A DNA stretch of 64,000 nucleotides from Symbiodinium natans (lineage: Eukaryota; Sar; Dinophyceae; Suessiales; Symbiodiniaceae): positions 803,001-867,000 of the forward strand of contig CAJNDS010000624.1 of assembly GCA_905221605.1 (NCBI GenBank), written 5' to 3'. Every line of letters starts with the position of its first letter. Positions within the stretch are counted from its first letter, which is position 1. This document shows, one piece after another, positions 21,486-32,817 of the stretch. Position numbers and translations under genes: made by a program. The notes beneath the pieces are model-generated. The model worked only from the letters and a program-made list of their open reading frames with translations. It searched no databases and was not told where the DNA came from.

Positions 21486-23584
21486 GAGCCCTCCATCCCG
21501 GTGGTTCAAGAAAGAGTGTCAAGGTTCGTGGGAATTAGCTCGGGTGAGCTGATTCTGCATGGCATGCCAGAACAGAGCTCGCATATCAAATTGCCAAACC
21601 CTAGAAGCACCCACACGGCAGGGGGCCGAATGATGGGCGGTTATCCCTCTGGCGGATGCCCCAACTCTGTGGACGAGCGTTCCCCATCCCACGGGCGTCT
21701 TGGCAACCTTGTGATGTTCTTAGCTAGAGATCCGTCGGCTTGAGCAAACAATGTGCAAACAGGTAGTCAGTAGTCTGTCTTAAAATATGCAGGGTTCCAG
21801 CTGCAGAGGGCCAGGTCTGACACTCATCAAGCATAGTCTTGTTTGCCATCCCTGCCGGCAAGTTCTCTTTTGCGGCACCAGAGTTTCCAGGTGATGCTTT
21901 AACGCGGATGCATCTGCCTGTGGCCCTTTCGATGCTCTTTCTCATATGCGGGTGGGCTACACATGGTTACAAAAGTTCTCAACAACTTACAACATCGCGT
22001 AATGTTATGGATTGTGGGCTCAGCCGTGTTCATGAGTAACTGCGTCATCAAGCTACCGGGTTTAAAGGACATGTGGCAACTTCCAGCACCCACCCTCAGT
22101 GCTCTTCAACATTGCGCAGATAGATTCTGCAGAGCATGGTCGTCCCAGACAGCCAGCGTTCCTGTGTTGTGCACACTGGCCTTTGTTCGTGATGTTCGTG
22201 CTTGTGTTCAAACGCAGTACCTGCCTGGCAGCGAGAGAGCGCGCGAGCGAGCGAGCGAGCGAGTGCGCTCACACACACACAGACTCATCGGAGTTTTCGA
22301 GGTCCTTGGGTTTTGGAACGGGCTCCGTTTGTTGCTTCTGTCGCCCTTGGGTTGCTTGATGGCTCGTATCATAGATAGAGGTTCATCGTCGTCTCCCGAT
22401 CTCGCGGCTGCAGAGGCAACTCGACATGCACAGCCCCGTCTTCGCACCTGCGGTTCCAGAAGTAGGACCAGATGCAGGCGTGACAATTGTCATTGTGATG
22501 CAGGGTGTTATACGTGGGATTGAGAGAGTCGTCCGAAATCCGACAAAGGCTTCCTAAGCTCCGGAGTTGGTCCTCAGAGGAGCAGAGGTCAGAAGCTTCT
22601 GATGGTACCAAACTTCGGTTTTTCTGCCGCTCTTCGAAACTCTCCACACTATAGACTCTAGAGACTCTAGACGATGAAGCTTTTCGGGTACCAGGGGGGC
22701 TGTCTGCTGCAAGGCATATCTGAGTGCGCCGCTTTGACTTGCTCGCCCCACGGAAGCAAGGGCTGAAGGATCACGTGAGCGTGTGGCTCATGCTGCAAAT
22801 TCAAATGCTGCTACAACTGTGAGAGAAAGGCAGTGTTCCTCAAAATCCCTCGATTCGTACACATGCACCAAGTACGAGGCTCTTCACTTCGATCAACCCC
22901 CTTTGCTGGAGCTTCAGGTTTGAAGAAATCACCTGAAGTGGTTCGACTAAACCCTACGGAACCAAACCCAAAGCAGGTTGCACAATGCACAGGGGTGTCC
23001 AACTTAGCTGGGCTCTGTATCGAGGCTGAGTAGGAAGCCCGATTTCTCTTGTACAGTTGAAGGACGTTCACAAGGCACGTAGCGGGAGATTCATCCCATG
23101 CCAGCTGACTGGCGTTGGCCAAGGATCTGCCTCAACATCTTTGAGGAGCCTGTCGCACGACTGCGTTCAGGATTTAGGGCACTTCTTTTTGGTTTAGGTG
23201 CGTAGGGACAGGGCAGCGCAAAGAACGACTCTCCTCGAATGGGGCTTGTGCAAGAACAGAAAGCATCCTGACCTCCTAGACTCCTAGATTCCTGGATTTA
23301 GACCAGGCCTGGCGAGGCGCCTCAGGGCGCCCGAATTGTAATGATTCATGCGATGTTGGCCACCGAGGTTTGCCTTCCTTTGTGCGGCCACACCTTCTGC
23401 CTGCGATGCATCAGAGGTTTCACGGCTGTGCAATGCGGAGACACCTGAGTCACCCGAGAGGCGAAAGAGGAATGAGTGAGTGTGTGTGTGTGGGTGGGGT
23501 GTGTGCACTGGTGTACATGTGCCACCTAGGTGTGGCTGCTTGCCCCGTCTGCAGAGGACCCAGGGTTCCTTTTTGAGATGTTCA

Positions 23585-23616
23585 AGCAATACACAGCAAT
23601 ACACAGCAATACATGG
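23585..23616. repeat. short tandem repeat, AATACACAGC units
   Basis: Three consecutive decamer units, the last diverged (AATACATGGC). Confidence 0.8.
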
Positions 23617-23775
23617 CAAGACATATTGCGGCATCCTGCGGCGGAGCCAGTCGAAGCAAGTAGCCAGTCCATGGCCTCGAGGAAGTCTGCCATGGCACAG
23701 GAGAGCCTGCCAACACCATGCAAACAATGCAAACAACCCACCGGCTTTTGCAGTTCCTTTGGCAGATGAGCCAGC

Positions 23776-23992
23776 GTATCGATACTCAGTATGCCCAAGC
23801 TCGTTCACGCAATCCAGTGCGTACAGCAGCCACAAAGTTAAGAAACCCTGCGAGAAGGCCATGCGCAAAGCTGCTTCGGACCTGAAGGCCAAGCGCCCAC
23901 GGGAATTCCATGTCGGCCAGAAGGAGCTTAGCCAACCAAACGAATGGTGGAGAATGCTTATGAGATCATCCTCCGGATCTTCTCAGCATTGA
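23776..23992 (+). CDS. candidate terminal exon, Lys-rich protein
   Basis: The end of a 170-codon frame. The last 55 residues (SHKVKKPCEKAMRKAASDLK, then AKRPREFHVGQKELSQPNEW and a Ser-rich tail) are basic and coherent up to TGA 23990-23992. A 202-codon minus frame overlaps this region but is less protein-like. Function unknown. Confidence 0.4.
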
Positions 23993-24649
23993 AGAAGAAG
24001 TGCTAGTGCATACATCCTCATGTGAGCTCCTGACTTGCCCCGTGAGGGCCACGGACAAGCAAGCAACCTGCGGCAGATGCGCTCAGATTTTTGTGCTATG
24101 GCTCGTGACGCATAAAAACCGCCCGCCTGGTATGTTCGAGATCCAGCAAATTGCAAATGGGAAAGGTGTTGTACGGTTGAGTGCTGCGCAGTGCCAATGC
24201 CATTGTCAATGCAAAGCTTGGCCATGGTCGCGCGTGGGCTTTCGCTGTTCATTCCTGCGGTGTTCTTGCGATGTTTTCAGCAGGACCCATCTTGGAGGAG
24301 CTGCCCTTCGGCTGAGTTGGAGGGGAGGGGCTCGCATGTGTCTCAGTTGTGCTACTTACTAGTTTTTGCAGCCGCAGCCTGCGTCTGGGGTCCGGGACCT
24401 TGAGAGGAGGGGTTCAGGCTGAGAGTTTGGTTCAATTCCCAATTGTTGGGTTTATGGCGGGGAAGGCCTTCGGCTTGTTGTGGGCTTCTGGGCTTCTGGG
24501 GCTAAAGCGCATGTGGCAGTGTCTTTGCGGCCTTAATTGGCAACTTTCCACAGCACGGCAGCAAAGATGGAAAGCGGTTCAGCGGCCTCCTTTTAGCCAA
24601 GGCCGCCGGTGCCCAATTATCCAATCCGTGCTCTCCTTGAGGCGCGATT

Positions 24650-24724
24650 ATGACACCGGTTCTTGCACAGAAAGTGATCAGTAATATGATGTTTGACAAG
24701 GACCTTCAAACATCTTCAGCTTGA
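24650..24724 (+). CDS. short candidate exon, unknown protein
   Basis: 24 codons from ATG 24650 to TGA 24722: MTPVLAQKVISNMMFDKDLQ then TSSA. A good helical sequence, possibly preceded by a splice acceptor just upstream (AG|GCGCGATT). Likely a 3' exon. Confidence 0.35.
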   Translation: MTPVLAQKVISNMMFDKDLQTSSA

Positions 24725-24737
24725 AAGTTCAAAACAG

Positions 24738-24837
24738 GAGATGCAGCTGTCGAGACCCAGCATCGAGACTGCAGCCTATGCGGACGGCTGGGCGAAGCTA
24801 CGTGCTGAGGTGTCCAGGCAAAACGAAAGAAAGCAAG
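24738..24837 (+). CDS. candidate internal exon, unknown protein
   Basis: After AAACAG (ending 24737) the frame reads EMQLSRPSIETAAYADGWAK then LRAEVSRQNERKQ, ending at AAG near 24837. Helical and charged. The following sequence degenerates into T10 and G23, which must be intron if the exon is real. Confidence 0.4.
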
Positions 24838-24860
24838 GGGACTCGCACGGGAGTTGCCGC

Positions 24861-24897
24861 TTTTTTTTTTGGGAGGGGGGGGGGGGGGGGGGGGGGG
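24861..24897. repeat. T10 - G23 homopolymer junction
   Basis: Ten T, then GGGA, then 23 uninterrupted G. Resembles the reverse complement of the C14-A10 junction at 5608-5631. Confidence 0.95.
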
Positions 24898-25205
24898 AGT
24901 GCGGCGTCCCCTAGCCCCCACCATTGTATGATCTGTAGGTCTTGAAGCTGCCAGCATCTCCCACCCCGCATGGCGATCGAAGGCCAGGATCCACCAGCGA
25001 TGCATGGCCTGCGCAGAGTATCACTGTGATGGGATTTTCGGGTTCTGTGACTTGGCAGGGCAAAGCCTCTTTCGGAGGGTTAAACAATGGAGCTCTGGCC
25101 TTCGGGGTTACGTTTTCAAAGGCTTCTTGTTCCAGGTTTCGGGTGATCGTTTCGCATTCGAAAAGACAGAGGGTGGTGGGTCTGGATTGTGTTAGCTTCG
25201 TGCAG

Positions 25206-25335
25206 GTTTCGGAGATGCAGCTTTGCTCGTTGCCCTTCCCCGCGATGCTACAGTTGAGAAAACATTGCTTCCCAAAGAAACTCTATCTACAGTAGCAGAT
25301 GTTAAGAATAGTTCGGACCCATTGGAAACAGACAG
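25206..25335 (+). CDS. candidate internal exon, unknown protein
   Basis: Between TGCAG (25201-25205) and CAG|GTGCGG (25335/25336). The frame reads FGDAALLVALPRDATVEKTL then LPKETLSTVADVKNSSDPLE. Clear protein-like composition. No family is recognised. Confidence 0.45.
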
Positions 25336-25840
25336 GTGCGGTTGCATGGATTTCCTTGCGGTGGGGAGGGCATCGGGTTAGAAAACATGTAGCAAGATGC
25401 CGTACAAGTTGTTTTCAGCCTTGTCTACACCTGCAATCCATTGCAATCCAATCTTACACCCACAGCTCATGAAGCTCAAAGCCCACTGTGCTTCGCCAAC
25501 CCTGGTGCATGCTGGTGCCTCGTGGAATCACAAACGCCACAAGGTGGAGGCCCAAGTTGTCAAAAGCTTCCCAAATCCCAGGCTCGGTTTGCCTCGATGC
25601 GGTGCGCCGCATGAGTGCCAGGCACGTTTGCAACTTGTAAGTTGCATCTTACACCCTCACTCTTGACGCGAATGTGTGCCGGCTGGGGCTTTCCCCCCCA
25701 GCTTTGATGGGGTTCGGTTATCACGAAAGCTAGCCTCTGAGGGCTAGCGGAGTATCTTACTTAAGCGAAGCTTACAACCTGAAGGGTATACAGGGCCCCC
25801 GGAGGCGCTAGCGTTCATTTCTTTCGTATATTGGGTGCAA

Positions 25841-25960
25841 ATGAACGCCGTTTTCTGTGGATCCCAGGCCACAAGGGAGCCCCCCAAGAACAGACTCAGA
25901 AGCCTTGATGTTGACTTGAGTCCGGCGTCCCTCAAAGCTGGATTGGACAGACTTCGCCTG
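25841..25960 (+). CDS. candidate exon with consensus donor
   Basis: From an ATG at 25841 the frame reads MNAVFCGSQATREPPKNRLR then SLDVDLSPASLKAGLDRLRL and ends at CTG|GTGAGT (25960/25961). The strong donor and amphipathic C-terminal helix support it. Function unknown. Confidence 0.5.
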
Positions 25961-26309
25961 GTGAGTGCAACATCTGTTGTGGTTTCATGCGCTTCAAAAA
26001 AGAGCCCTCCGGAAGATGCTAAAACACCGCAGAGCAAAGCAACACACCAACACGGCCTGCTGCCTTTGCGTGTGCTTGTCCTGCTGCGTAGTTGATGCTA
26101 TGTTGACGGAAGCTCTTCCGTGGGGGTACCTTAACTATAGCTTTCGTCCCAGGCCCTCACCCCCAAGTTTTGGTTTCCCTGCGAGGCTTGCATTCAAAGT
26201 GCTTCGGGAAGGGAGGCTTAGTTAACTTGGAGGTGTTGGACCCTGAGGCGGTTGTTGACCGCGGACGACATCTTCCGAACACTTCCCGTCGAGGCCCAGG
26301 GAGGGATCT

Positions 26310-26406
26310 TGCAGCTTGCTTCTGGCAGCTGTGGAAGGAGCCTTGCTATGAGCTTGCGTGGAGAGAAAGGGCAAGAATAGTTCTTGCAAAGTTGGAAGCT
26401 GCCTAA
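26310..26406 (+). CDS. candidate terminal exon, unknown protein
   Basis: After CTTGCAG the frame gives ACFWQLWKEPCYELAWRERA then RIVLAKLEAA and TAA at 26404-26406. A regular Trp-rich helix. It lies about 350 bases after the 25841-25960 exon and may complete that gene. Confidence 0.4.
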
Positions 26407-27299
26407 CATGCCCAGGGTTTTGTTGAGTTTGAATCCGGCGCAAGGAAGTCTTGAAGAAGACCAGGGAGGCCAACCACCATTTGAAACTGGCCCCTCGGTT
26501 CAGCGGCGATACGCAACGGAATCTCCTGAAGAGGGTTTAGTGGTTTGGGCCTGGTTGAAAATGCAGGGTTTGGGTTTTTGAATTGGAATGCTGCGCTCCT
26601 GCCACTTGTTATCATTGTTAATTATTCACCAAGTCTGCCCAACACCTGAACCTTGTCGTTGCACTTTGGACAGTTGGGGTGGGCTCATCCAGCTTGAAGG
26701 TTCACTTCAACATGAGTGGTCTCTTTTGAACCTCATATTAAGCTATACTAGGTCATCTTCGCATCATTGCAAGCACCGGGAGAAGCCCTTGAAAAGGTGT
26801 GCTGGACGAGTCGCACTCAGAGACACGCTTGGGAACACATCACACAAATCAGATTCGGGTGGTTGTGGTTCTGCAGTCGCAATCCCACACCGCACAGCAT
26901 GCACCCGAGTTCAACAGCCTCGACTACCAGAGACTCTTTGGCTGCAAGCTTGTTGTATGCGGATTGAATGCCTCTGAATGCCAAATTGAAAAGATAGGTT
27001 TGTACCGGGTTGGGTCATTCGTTCAGGTTTGGTGGTGCTTGATGCGCTAGAAGAGGAACGGGATTGCTTTACAGACATCTTATGATTGCTACGCAACTGC
27101 CCGTTTCTGACGATCGCGGGCCGTGGAGGATCATGAAATGCCTTGAAAGCATGCCACACAATATGTCAGCATCCAAAGCCAGAATGCCTCCGCGTACAAG
27201 GACAGCACCTGGACAAAGTCATCCCATCTCTTCCGGAACCAGTCTTCATGCCAGGCTCAGGGTGTTCTACAAGGGGCGGCCAAACATGGGATAAGCCTA

Positions 27300-28140
27300 G
27301 CTTGGGGCATGTCTTTTTTCGGGGGGAGGGGGGCCTTTGCTTCCTAGCTTCAGTCGGCTTTTCCTACAAAGCCTCGTTTCCAGTTTGTATCATGCTCAGA
27401 GGAAATACCTTATGTGCAGTAAAAGTGTATAGAGGACAATATCTATATCTCCTCTAGGGTTTGAGTCCTTTCAACGTATGGAGGAAAACCCTCCGCGGAA
27501 AGGTGTGACCACTCAGAAATGAGAAATGAGGTAGTCTTATGAAATCGAAACGCTATGAATGAATGCCACGACATCCTGCGAGTATCTTATGAGAACTCCA
27601 GGAACGTCTTTTTGGAAATGCCATGAAATCTTCAGACGTAAGTCTGCTAGTTGGAAACACGCTGTACAACACCCTCCCTTCAAAATTTCAGTTGAGTCCT
27701 ATGAACTATGACATTCGAACGTTTATGCGTTAATTCCGGAAGGAGGGGCAATTCAGAGGCCGGTTTGGTTTAAGGGCCAGGAGTTGCAACCTGAAGCTCG
27801 CAGCCTCTATACAGGTTCAGGCTGCAAGTGTTGGGTGTCCACTGACAAACGAAGTATCACAACTTCACAACCTACTAAAATACAGAGGAGGCGGGCGGAT
27901 TATTCAAGAAAGGTTTCCAGTTGACACATAGATGAATAGGGGTCGTCCCTTTCACATCCAAGGAAGCGGGCCTATAAGAAGCAAAGTCGATTCCCTTGTG
28001 GAACATCGAGAAACTAGACGGCCTTCCTGTTAAGACAACATCGAAAAGTGAAAATAGGAAATAGAGGATCAAAGAAGGAAGGACAGCAGAAAGACCCCAA
28101 ACTCCACCCCCCAAACAACTGATGTCGAGCGGACGCGGGC
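27300..28140. other. no convincing gene
   Basis: Relatively AT-rich around 27420-27720. No protein-like island or recognisable RNA structure was found. Confidence 0.4.
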
Positions 28141-28616
28141 GGATGCATGCTTTGTTTTGTTCAGGGCTTGCAGGGCCAGGCTTCGAGTTTCGGAACAGGT
28201 GGCCACTCAGACTATTCTGTCAGACAGGAGGGTGGGCACTTGATTGACTTGGACGGGCTTTTGCAATCCTCTTGCAATCCTAGCAACTTGGAACGGAAAC
28301 TTTCAATCAGAGGTTTTGCCTGGACTGCAAGTAAGGGTGCCCGAGAATGTGAGCGTATGTGACGGCAGAAAAGTTTCAAGTCTCCAGGGCCGATGTTCCG
28401 CAGCCTCGTCGGTTGGGTGAAGAAGGGCCTCGAACCCCAGGCACAGCTCACTGGAGGTTTTGGGGATGTGTGTGGCTTTAGGGCTACTTCCGAATTGTGT
28501 TGAAGGGGGTGGGTTCCGTTCCCTGTGATGAAGAGTGTTGGGGAGCACGAACAATTCATTCGATGCCATAGCCTGAAGTGCCTCGATGCTTGCTGCTGCG
28601 CGCTGCACGGGCTGTG

Positions 28617-28812
28617 TATCTCTCTCTCGCTCTCTTTCCTTCTCTCTGTCTCTGTCCTTCTCTCTCTCTCTCTTTCCTTCTCTCTCCCTCTCTCTTTTCT
28701 TTTCTCTCTCTCTCTCTTCTCTCTCTCTTTCCCTTTTTCCTTCTCAAGAAGAAGAAGAAGGAAAGTGACAGAGAGAAGGAAAGACAGAGAGAGAGAGAGG
28801 GCGAGCGCGAGC
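28617..28812. repeat. polypyrimidine tract switching to polypurine
   Basis: 28617-28745 is almost entirely C/T (TCTC and TTCC units). From 28747 the same strand becomes almost entirely A/G (GAAGAAGAAG, GAGAGAGA) to about 28800. The two arms are mutually complementary in style, so the tract could form a long imperfect hairpin or triplex-type structure. Confidence 0.9.
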
Positions 28813-28821
28813 GAACACCAG

Positions 28822-29005
28822 GGCTGCTTGGCGGTTCTGCAAAGTCTTGGGATTCAAACCGCATGCTACAATCCAGAAGGCCCTGGCCGCAAAGTTGTCT
28901 GAGCTGGAGCACCCCATCCTGTCTGCCGAGCAGTCCAAGTCCCTGCTTCAGGCCGCAGCTGATTTTGGGCGGCTTCGAGTTTTTAGCTGGGGATTCACTG
29001 TTTAG
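28822..29005 (+). CDS. exon, helical unknown protein
   Basis: After CACCAG (ending 28821) the frame reads AAWRFCKVLGFKPHATIQKA, then LAAKLSELEHPILSAEQSKS and LLQAAADFG, reaching TAG at 29003. It is a convincing helical sequence starting immediately downstream of the purine tract. The true 3' edge may be near the GGG at 28967. No family is recognised. Confidence 0.5.
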
Positions 29006-29275
29006 TGCCAGCAACCGTGGCGCTACTCAAAAGTGTGCTTCCGTTTGGGACTTCGGTAAACAAGGTCCAGGCACGCATGGCGCGCCATGTCGTTTGTGAT
29101 GGGCAGAGGCAGACAGCTTTCGCCTGAGCCCGACATGCCCTTGAAACCTTTGCCACCGCAGGCAGCTACCAACGCTTCCTACGAGTGACCTGGCTAACTG
29201 TTTGGCCGCTGGGCCTGACGCCTGGTGTCGCTGCAGCAAGTTGTTTGAGAGTCCTTCTGCAGCGCTTCGGAGGCT

Positions 29276-29556
29276 TGCATCTCAAGGACTGAAAGGTGGT
29301 GCGGGACACCAGCCGCAGCCAGCTTGAAACCAGCCAATGCTTGAAAGCTGGTGCGCTTGAAATGGAAACCTGGTGCGTGGAAGCTGGTGCAGGACGCCAA
29401 CCCGCAGCCAGCTTGACTTGAAAGTTAGTCCGGGGCACCAGCCTGCCAACTACAGTGCTTGAAAGCTGGTGCGGGACACCTGTGAGACGCCAGCCCGCAG
29501 CCAGCTTGAGGGCAACTCAAGCAAAACTGGTGCTTGAAAGCTGGTGCAGCGATTTG
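29276..29556. repeat. GCTTGAAAGCTGGTGC minisatellite
   Basis: Irregular copies of two blocks, CTTGAAAGCTGGTGC and CGCAGCCAGCTTGA, joined by GGGACACCAGCC-type linkers. Several junctions read GCTGGTG...CACCAGC with a 5-base loop and so form short hairpins. Confidence 0.85.
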
Positions 29557-29947
29557 CTCCGGCCGTCATGATTTATGATTATCATGATTCCCCGACCTTT
29601 CGCAACACACGGAATGGCTGTTTAGATTTAACACTAGATGGTCCCGGCATTGCGGCTAGGGGTCTGACAAGTCGAATAGCCCAAGCTCAAAGTCCCAAAG
29701 CCTGACGCTGGAACACTCCAGAGACCATGCAGCAAAGTGCAAAGACAGATTTTCAACCTCACCCTGCACCCAATACCTTTCTGTGAAGACTTGCGAAGGC
29801 ATGAACACGTCATTTGCAGCCGTGTCCTCGACTCCTGGAACCTTGCCACTTGACACAGTTAACACAGCTTGTCACAGGGGCGGTCACAGTGGTGACAGGA
29901 TCATGGGGGTTTAGACAGTCCGTAGTTTTTGTGAATGAACCCCGAAG

Positions 29948-29983
29948 CCTAGGGAAGCCTAGCGAAGCCTAGTGAAGCCAACA
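29948..29983. repeat. GAAGCCTAGN tandem repeat
   Basis: Three full decamer copies of GAAGCCTAG plus one base, followed by a partial copy. Confidence 0.85.
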
Positions 29984-30430
29984 TGGATGTGACCAACATC
30001 TTCTCGGTTCAGGAAGTCGGGCTTGAATAATCCGAGGTTTGCAATCAAGCAACGCGAAAGGTAGCATTTGTCAGTTCCACACTATCCACCCATGCAGAGG
30101 ACCCCGGGACGACAGGCGGCTGCTACTATGGCCTCACGTCTGTCGAGGCTCCATCGAGCATGGGCAGCAACCAGCATCTATCAGAAGTTCAAAGACGCAG
30201 CTGGGAATCCCTGATTTGATCGAAAAATCCACCTTGTTCTTGTGGGCTTGGTTGCCGCCATCAGGTGTCTGTGATCAGGGTCTGTATCCAAGCTAAGGGC
30301 AAACTCGTAAACATCCACGCAAGCGAGTCATGCAACTGAAGCATTAACAAGTTCGCTCAAACAGCCATCATTCCCCAAAGTACAGTTCGAAGGGTTCAAG
30401 TTCCAAAAAATTAGGGCTAAGTAGGGGGCT

Positions 30431-30874
30431 GTGAGGCTGTTGCGCCCCCTCGGAAGCGAAAGAGCTGCACCCGTGGAGGCAGCACGAAGCTTGCTCGACC
30501 CCCATGAGAAGGAGATGAAAGAGAAGCGCCCTGGCTTTCGGCAGCTTGTTCAGACTTCGAGCAAAGCACCGGCAGTGCCGCAAAAACCATCCCAAATCCC
30601 GCATGCTGAGCCCTGCGCTTTGAAGCCCGAACTCCCCGAACCATTTCGACACGCCCTTGCCAGGATTCTTCGCTATTGGCATCAAAACTCAGAGACATTC
30701 CGGGAGGCCCGCATGGACCGGAAGCTCGCCAGCCTGGAGCGACCTTATCATGGAGCTTCCGTGCATAGCCTTTGGGGTTCAGAAGCTCACCATGAGATGT
30801 GGGTTTGGATCTTGGGGTTCGCCGAAACGCCAAGGAAAACGCAGGAGTTCATGACCAAGAAGCTGCAGGAATAA
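30431..30874 (+). CDS. candidate coding frame, unknown protein
   Basis: 147-codon frame. Two parts look real: LLDPHEKEMKEKRPGFRQLV then QTSSKAPAVPQ near the start, and RHALARILRYWHQNSETFRE with ARMDRKLASLE in the middle. The end, ETPRKTQEFMTKKLQE-stop, is also plausible. Intron sequence may be included by chance. No family is recognised. Confidence 0.35.
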   Translation: MRLLRPLGSERAAPVEAARSLLDPHEKEMKEKRPGFRQLVQTSSKAPAVPQKPSQIPHAEPCALKPELPEPFRHALARILRYWHQNSETFREARMDRKLASLERPYHGASVHSLWGSEAHHEMWVWILGFAETPRKTQEFMTKKLQE

Positions 30875-30935
30875 GACGTGGCCAGATCTGGAAAAGTTTT
30901 CCTAGTCTTGCGGCCAATGTCTGCCTTCATCACAG

Positions 30936-31003
30936 GATGGTAGCTCCGCCAGAATTCGATGGCTGGAAGTTTCTGGAGGCCCAGGCTGAGGTGGCTAGGA
31001 GTA
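30936..31003 (+). CDS. candidate exon, unknown protein
   Basis: Part of a 74-codon frame, reading RMVAPPEFDGWKFLEAQAEV then ARS. Short but coherent; possibly downstream of the 30.4-30.9 kb exon(s). Confidence 0.3.
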
Positions 31004-31166
31004 CGTCACCATGCGTGCTGTAATACACATATGTATATTTTGCGAGATATATATGATTTATATCCCATCCACAAAATACAAGAGGCTTCAGACGGGCAAG
31101 CCAACCCAATGGAGGGTTCCAAGCATCTCCTGCACGATGTTAGTGTGCCAAGAGGGCTCTTGTGCC

Positions 31167-31215
31167 AGTCGGCGACGGAAGTCGGCGACGGAAGTCCGCG
31201 ACGGAAGTCAGCCAC
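31167..31215. repeat. GGCGACGGAAGTC-type tandem repeat
   Basis: Consecutive GTCGGCGACGGAA-type units of about 15 bases, three good copies and one diverged, reading in frame as basic residues in an overlapping frame. Confidence 0.85.
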
Positions 31216-31424
31216 GGGCCGCGACAAGCTGCCAGGGTGGCCTCGGGTTCAGGGCTTGTGGTGACTTCGCTTAGCATGGCATAGGCTCAGCCCTTCGGCC
31301 ATCTTCGGTCCAGGACCACAAAAACGACCAAACAACGGATCGAACCGGAACACGCGAGGCCAATCTTCCATGGCGATCCGCTTGGGCACCTACTCAGAAG
31401 TACTCAAAGATCTCCATCATAAGT

Positions 31425-31607
31425 ATGCCTGTCCGAAAGCAGGTTGAAACCGACTCTCGGCTCACGCGTCCTCAAGTACGTCTTGTACCTCAGGCTTCCA
31501 CTTTCGACTGCTGCACGTGTGCAACGATCAGTCATCTTGCTCAGACATGCTGTGAACCTCCCCACCGAGTGCTGTTACAGCGGCCCACGGGGATCACCAG
31601 CGCATGA
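31425..31607 (+). CDS. candidate Cys-rich coding frame
   Basis: 60-codon frame from ATG 31425 to TGA 31605. The middle (ASTFDCCTCATISHLAQTCC) is Cys-rich. It could be a small zinc-binding or disulfide segment, but no motif is complete. Confidence 0.3.
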   Translation: MPVRKQVETDSRLTRPQVRLVPQASTFDCCTCATISHLAQTCCEPPHRVLLQRPTGITSA

Positions 31608-31619
31608 ACCTTAGCTTAG

Positions 31620-31736
31620 AACCAAAGTGTCACGAATTCGAGCTGCCTGAGCCGTTTAGGGACAGCTCCTGTGAAAGAAGAACAAGAAGAAGAAGACCTT
31701 CTGAAACAAGATGATGACGCAGCAAGATCACAACCT
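31620..31736 (+). CDS. acidic internal exon with GTAAGT donor
   Basis: Frame open from after TAG (31617-31619) to CCT|GTAAGT (31736/31737). It reads LGTAPVKEEQEEEDLLKQDD then DAARSQP. The acidic, low-complexity sequence and perfect donor make a good internal exon. The acceptor is not obvious. Confidence 0.45.
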
Positions 31737-31954
31737 GTAAGTGTTTCAAGGAGTGTCAACGGCTTAAGAGTCTTGTACAGGCGTGGCTGCCAGGAGAGAT
31801 CACGAGAATGGGACAGTTTGAGCCAGTGTTAAAATGATTGCGGGACGCGGTGAGCATGCCCTCATCTGAACACCCTGGAGTCCCCCTTCGCAGCCCCCAG
31901 CTGGAGAGACCTTGAGTTCCAACTTGGGAGGACCCTTCGATCTTGTACCCTCAG

Positions 31955-32137
31955 GCTGACGCTGAAGATGTAGCCCACCACAACCTTCGACACGAACAAG
32001 TTGTCTGCTCGCGCATGGTGTCGGTGTATCTTGCACAACATTCCACAATTTTGGATCTTGATCCGGCACAGCTAGCTTCTTTGCAGCTTATCTCAGACGT
32101 AGCAGCAAGATCGATCACACATGGCCTGAAGGCCTGA
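31955..32137 (+). CDS. candidate exon, unknown protein
   Basis: After CCCTCAG (ending 31954) the frame reads ADAEDVAHHNLRHEQVVCSR then MVSVYLAQHSTILDLDPAQL and ends in a helical stretch at TGA 32135-32137. It follows the acidic exon at 31.6-31.7 kb by about 220 bases and could be the next exon. Confidence 0.4.
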   Translation, partial: ADAEDVAHHNLRHEQVVCSRMVSVYLAQHSTILDLDPAQLASLQLISDVAARSITHGLKA

Positions 32138-32817
32138 ATCTCAAGCAGCGAACCATTGCGAGAAGACGCCGCCTTGCCAGGAGCCAGCAAGCTCGCCTTC
32201 GCATTCGCCACAGCCCTCGTTGCAGGAGTTGCCGCCCGGCCTGGTACGGAAGTCTTCGGACGAGAGCTTCTTTTCCGAACAGAAGATCAGACTTAAGCAT
32301 GCATCGGGTTGCAAGTGATGCAGGGAGGTCCTCTAAGGTTGGCACGCACAAGCCAGATCTATCCTATCTCTTCATGTGAAGGTGAGGACGCAATTTCAAG
32401 AACAGCTTCATAAGAGTAAGAGCTAGCTGTTGTGGCATTCTTGGGCTCTTTTGAATGCATTTTGAGCATTGCTTCCCTTCGCACCCATGCGAGGGGCCCA
32501 TGTCAACCCTTTGCAATGTGCAAGTCCAGGTGGGGATCTGGCTAGAGGGTGCCGCGGATGTCAGAGGCTGGTCGCAACAATGCGAGCTTCATCATGGTAT
32601 TGGAGAGCTCAGTGACTACGTTCGTTCATCAGCCTCGGGGATGCGCTCAGGTGAACCATTAGGTGAACCAAGTAGGTGCGGACATCGTGCTTCAGGCAGC
32701 GGTTGAGTAAGAAATTCGAGGTGCACGTCTTCGCTTGCTCTGGCCTGCAGATTTAAATCGTCGACAAGTTGTCGGTGTGAACCTTCTCATAAACCGGCAA
32801 TAATTACTGGAAGCTAG

